NCBI RefSeq assembly: GCF_014306135.1
Contig: NZ_JACRWD010000002.1
Location: 248,001 to 312,000, forward strand
Direction of reading: 5' to 3'
Source of the DNA: Paraclostridium hominis
Lineage (GTDB): Bacteria > Bacillota > Clostridia > Peptostreptococcales > Peptostreptococcaceae
DNA: 64,000 nt
Part shown: in pieces, positions 61,217-64,000 of the stretch
How the letters are laid out: every line of letters begins with the position of its first letter
How positions within the stretch are numbered: position 1 is the first letter of the stretch
Notes under the pieces: generated by a model
Database searches by the model: none
The model's input: only the letters and a program-made list of their open reading frames with translations
What the model was told of the DNA's origin: nothing
Position numbers and translations under genes: made by a program

Positions 61217-62479
61217 CTAGTTTCTTAAGAAGTAAATAGTATCTAGTTGTAGCTTTTTAAAACTATTAACTATTTCTTCTTTAGTTACTTTGTCTATATA
61301 ATTTATAATATCTTCTATATCTAAATTTGTTTTACTTATATCTTGAGCAAATCTAAAATCAGATAACCCACCTATACTATCTGTTAAAGCTCTCATAGAA
61401 CTTATAAGTGATATCTTGCTATTTTCAAGTTCTTCATCTGTTATATTTCCTTCTACTATACTTTCTATTTGTTTTCTTATTAAATCCGTTGTTTTGTCAT
61501 AGTTTTGAGTTTCTATACCTGATGATATATAAAGTATACCCTTATATTTTTCTACAGATGAATATATATAATAGCATAAGCTTTCTTTTTCTCTTATGTT
61601 CATAAACATCTTAGAGTGAGGCCCACCACCTAATATGTTACATCCTACTATTAATGAGTAGTAATTTTTATAATCTGCAAAATCTATATTTGTTCTATAA
61701 CCCATAACTAGTTTACCTTGAGTTATATCCATCTTATCAACTATAGTCTTTACTGAGTCAACTTGTTTTTTATACTCTTCTCTAGGTATAGTTAATATAG
61801 TATCTCTTTCAAATTTAAATTTATCTTTAATAATTTCTATAACCTTTTTTTCATCAAATTCTCCTTCTACAACTATATCTATAGGTGATGTTTTTAAAAT
61901 ATTTTTATAATGGTCATATAACTCTTTTCCAGTTATAGATTCTATGTCCTCTATATATCCTTGTTCACTTATACTAAATCTTTCATCTTTGCACATTTCT
62001 TCAAAACATCTTTCAAGTGCAAATCTTCCTTTATCATTTATTTTTGCTTTAATTCTTTCAGCTAAATTTTGTTTTTCTAACTTAAGATATTTCTCACTAA
62101 ATCCACCATCTTCTATTAATGGATTATTTATTATTTCATTTAAAAATTCTATAGCATCTGTAAATATAGGTTCATCTAAATATTGTTCATTAGTTGTTAC
62201 TAATTTTATATTAAGAACTTGTCGCTCTCCTCTTTTGCTTGTATCCGCAAGAATAGATGCTCCATATAAATCCTCTAACTTATTAGATATATCTCTTAAA
62301 GTTTTATATTTATTACTTGAATTTGTTATCATATTTGGTATCAATGCATTTTTTGTAACTTCATTTTTGTCTAATATTCTTTGTATGTACACACTAACTA
62401 AATTTGTTTTAAATTTTTTAGACTGTATTAAAGTTAAATTTATATTATCATGCAAATTTATTTTCTTTATGCTATCCAT
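61217..62479 (-). CDS. M16-family peptidase, inactive subunit (YmfF-like)
   Basis: Paralogue of the downstream protease, 420 aa, lacking HxxEH: the place holds DISNKLEDLYG. The C-terminal Arg/Tyr block typical of the substrate-binding subunit is present (GGGPHSKMFMNIREKESLCYYIYS). It is probably the non-catalytic half of the heterodimer. 9 bp before the active subunit gene, with AGGAGG upstream. Confidence 0.87.
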   Translation of the reverse strand: MDSIKKINLHDNINLTLIQSKKFKTNLVSVYIQRILDKNEVTKNALIPNMITNSSNKYKTLRDISNKLEDLYGASILADTSKRGERQVLNIKLVTTNEQYLDEPIFTDAIEFLNEIINNPLIEDGGFSEKYLKLEKQNLAERIKAKINDKGRFALERCFEEMCKDERFSISEQGYIEDIESITGKELYDHYKNILKTSPIDIVVEGEFDEKKVIEIIKDKFKFERDTILTIPREEYKKQVDSVKTIVDKMDITQGKLVMGYRTNIDFADYKNYYSLIVGCNILGGGPHSKMFMNIREKESLCYYIYSSVEKYKGILYISSGIETQNYDKTTDLIRKQIESIVEGNITDEELENSKISLISSMRALTDSIGGLSDFRFAQDISKTNLDIEDIINYIDKVTKEEIVNSFKKLQLDTIYFLRN

Positions 62480-62488
62480 ATTATCCTC

Positions 62489-63595
62489 CTATTTTTTTAT
62501 TAATGATATTTGAGTATATATTTCTTCAATTAATATTTTGACTTTATCTTTTGGGTCTATATAATGAAATTTAACTTCAGAAGTATCTAATTCTTGGAGT
62601 ATACTTTCAACTAAGTTTTTATTATACATATTGTCAATTGTGCAGGTAGGAATTACTACATGTAATACATCTATTCCAAATTCTAGAAGTTGCTCCCCAG
62701 ATTTTATTATATCGTTTTTATTATTTTCTAAAAGAGGTAATTTTATTTGAATTTCTGTATTTTTTTCTTTCTCTATGTAATATTTTATTTTTTCTCTAAA
62801 AATAATATCTTGTTCTAAATTATTTTCATCTTCTAACCCTATTAATAACACACCTGCATCTAAGTCTTTATTTTCTATATTTCCTAAAATTTCATTTTTA
62901 TACGATTTTGCTAAATTATTTGATTTATAAAATACATCTGTTAACTCTACATTTATTCCATATTTACTAAGTTCCATCTTTTGCAACCTACTTTTAAATA
63001 CTTCAAAGTCTTTACCCTCTGTTATAAACATCGGACACAATACTATATCTTTATAGCCTAATGATATAACTTCTTTTAAAGAATTTTCAAAATATGGTTT
63101 AGTATACATATATGAGTTAACTACTTTATATTTATTACCTAACTTTTCTCTTAAACCTACTGATATTTCATTTGCTGTATCTTTGAAATCACTTGATCCC
63201 AAGTTTTCATAATAACCTTTATATTTATATAAATTATATAAAACATTTATATATGATTTATACTTTTGCTCAAAATAAATCTCATTAGTCCTTTCGCTTA
63301 GATTGTAATTTCTTTCTTCTCCATCATATAAAAGCATAACTAAAGTTTCTTCTTGAGTATCTCCTATATCTGTAATATTAGGGTCTATATCATCTTTTAC
63401 AAATAATACTAAAGATATATTAATAATAAAAAAAGATATCAAGAGCCCCACTAAAACATTTTTATAGTGATTTTCATAATATACAAAATAAGTATAAATT
63501 ACAATTGTCGCAGCTATAATAAATATATTTTCCATATACCCATCAAATATAATACTCAATCCTAATAATATACCAAAGCACATTGGTATTCCCAT
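62489..63595 (-). CDS. Membrane-anchored protein with a ferrochelatase/CbiK-like domain
   Basis: Protein of 368 aa that I only partly recognise. Three N-terminal hydrophobic segments (about 5-20, 22-38, 46-66) tether a soluble region from about 80 on. That region resembles the chelatase fold: VMLLYDG, then GYKDIVLCPMFITEGKDFEVFKSRL near 180-204, which recalls PLFLxxGxHVxxD of CbiX/CbiK. The usual metal-binding His there is Asp (D196), so classical chelation is doubtful. It is probably cotranscribed with the M16 genes, 9 bp away. The function is open. Confidence 0.5.
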   Translation of the reverse strand: MGIPMCFGILLGLSIIFDGYMENIFIIAATIVIYTYFVYYENHYKNVLVGLLISFFIINISLVLFVKDDIDPNITDIGDTQEETLVMLLYDGEERNYNLSERTNEIYFEQKYKSYINVLYNLYKYKGYYENLGSSDFKDTANEISVGLREKLGNKYKVVNSYMYTKPYFENSLKEVISLGYKDIVLCPMFITEGKDFEVFKSRLQKMELSKYGINVELTDVFYKSNNLAKSYKNEILGNIENKDLDAGVLLIGLEDENNLEQDIIFREKIKYYIEKEKNTEIQIKLPLLENNKNDIIKSGEQLLEFGIDVLHVVIPTCTIDNMYNKNLVESILQELDTSEVKFHYIDPKDKVKILIEEIYTQISLIKK

Positions 63596-63621
63596 TAAAT
63601 CATCTCCATCAAAAGTATAGT

Positions 63622-63650
63622 TTGCATCACCAATATATATGATGTATAAT
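63622..63650 (+). promoter_or_regulatory. SigA promoter of ychF
   Basis: TTGCAT (63622-63627), a 17-bp spacer and a perfect TATAAT (63645-63650), 58 bp upstream of the ychF start codon. Confidence 0.8.
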
Positions 63651-63708
63651 TAGAATGTATGTCTAAATTAAAATAAATACGAGACTTAAGAAGAGAGGAA
63701 GATATAAT

Positions 63709-64000
63709 ATGAAATTAGGTATAGTTGGTTTACCAAATGTAGGTAAAAGTACACTATTTAATGCGATAACTCAAGCAGGTGCGGAGTCTGCTAACTACCC
63801 TTTCTGTACAATAGAGCCTAACGTAGGTGTTGTAGCTGTTCCAGATGAAAGATTAGAGCAATTAAGACAATTATATGACTCTAAAAAGATTGTACCTACT
63901 GCTATAGAATTTTGTGATATAGCAGGTTTAGTTAGAGGTGCTTCTAAAGGTGAGGGTCTTGGAAATAAATTCTTATCTCATATAAGAGAGGTTGATGCAA
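63709..64000 (+). CDS. ychF: YchF/OLA1-type GTP/ATP-binding protein (5' part, cut by window end)
   Basis: Obg-family nucleotidase that prefers ATP and binds ribosomes. Hand translation gives MKLGIVGLPNVGKSTLFNAIT with the P-loop at 7-14, NYPFCTIEPNVG as switch I, and the switch II region DIAGLVRGASKGEGLGNKFL. About 97 residues of an expected 365 or so are visible. GAGAGGAAG precedes the ATG. Its own SigA promoter lies upstream. One of only two plus-strand genes. Confidence 0.96.
   Translation, partial: MKLGIVGLPNVGKSTLFNAITQAGAESANYPFCTIEPNVGVVAVPDERLEQLRQLYDSKKIVPTAIEFCDIAGLVRGASKGEGLGNKFLSHIREVDA

Noticed and set aside
61944..62513. 189-codon plus-strand frame opposite the M16 gene
   Set aside because: Low-complexity Ser/Leu/Phe composition typical of an antisense shadow of a well-supported gene.
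1..64000. CRISPR arrays, insertion sequences, prophage, tRNA or rRNA genes
   Set aside because: I saw no regular direct repeats, transposase, phage genes, cloverleaf or rRNA sequence; the window appears to be chromosomal core.

Overview
The window is AT-rich (my impression is over 70 percent A+T), with strong AGGAGG-type ribosome binding sites, frequent TTG starts, T-box leaders and core endospore-formation genes (spoIVA, spoIIGA, sigE, sigG, spoVD, spoVE). This points to a spore-forming low-GC Gram-positive bacterium. The gene content and order look most like Peptostreptococcaceae (Clostridioides, Paraclostridium, Romboutsia or relatives); the genus is my inference. I saw no rRNA, tRNA, insertion sequence, prophage or CRISPR array. 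Apart from rqcH and the start of ychF, every real gene I call is on the minus strand, so operons read from high to low coordinates.

Layout in transcription order, right to left. 63.7-59 kb: ychF (plus strand, cut by the window end), a membrane-anchored chelatase-fold protein, an inactive/active M16 peptidase pair, a CpsB/YwqE-type phosphatase and lgt. 58.3-44.4 kb: the dcw cell-wall and division cluster, rsmH-ftsL-spoVD / murF-mraY-murD-spoVE-murG-murA-divIB / ftsZ. Its transpeptidase and SEDS genes are of the sporulation type, and ftsA is absent. 44.3-41.8 kb: spoIIGA-sigE-sigG, with a spoIIG promoter of unusually wide spacing next to a Spo0A-like box. 41.8-40.4 kb: a compact agr peptide-signalling cassette made of a kinase-less sensor-like membrane protein, agrB and a 39-codon agrD, with its own promoter and terminator. 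A GGDEF-HD cyclic-di-GMP gene starts only 30 bp beyond it.

38.6-27 kb: ylmC, nrdR, pgeF, a PhoP/PhoR-type pair, two YIEGIA paralogues with their capping subunit, a DUF512 radical SAM protein, der-plsY-gpsA and spoIVA. 26.9-22.9 kb: a HlyD-like protein and the ylm division genes yggS-sepF-yggT-ylmH-divIVA. 22.9-15.3 kb: ileS behind an isoleucine T-box, an AbgT-family transporter, and mtnN-trpS behind a tryptophan T-box. 15.2-10 kb: a DUF5665 protein, a DksA/TraR-type zinc protein, a polysaccharide deacetylase, lspA, rluD, pyrR and uraA, the last two behind PyrR-type leaders. 10-0 kb: rqcH (plus strand), dapF, yicC-remA-gmk-rpoZ-coaBC, then priA-def-fmt.

The backbone is the Bacillus-like order dcw - spoIIG - ylm - divIVA - ileS - lsp - rluD - pyrR - ylo/gmk/priA/def/fmt. 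The blocks that interrupt it are the accessory material of most interest: the agr cassette with GGDEF-HD, the PhoPR/YIEGIA/DUF512/der/spoIVA block, the AbgT transporter, and the Trp-controlled mtnN-trpS unit. The best candidates for something little described are the kinase-less agr cassette beside sigG, the swapped HIGH signature (GIHH) in IleS, the uraA leader in which the Shine-Dalgarno lies in a terminator stem, and the sequestered murA ribosome binding site.
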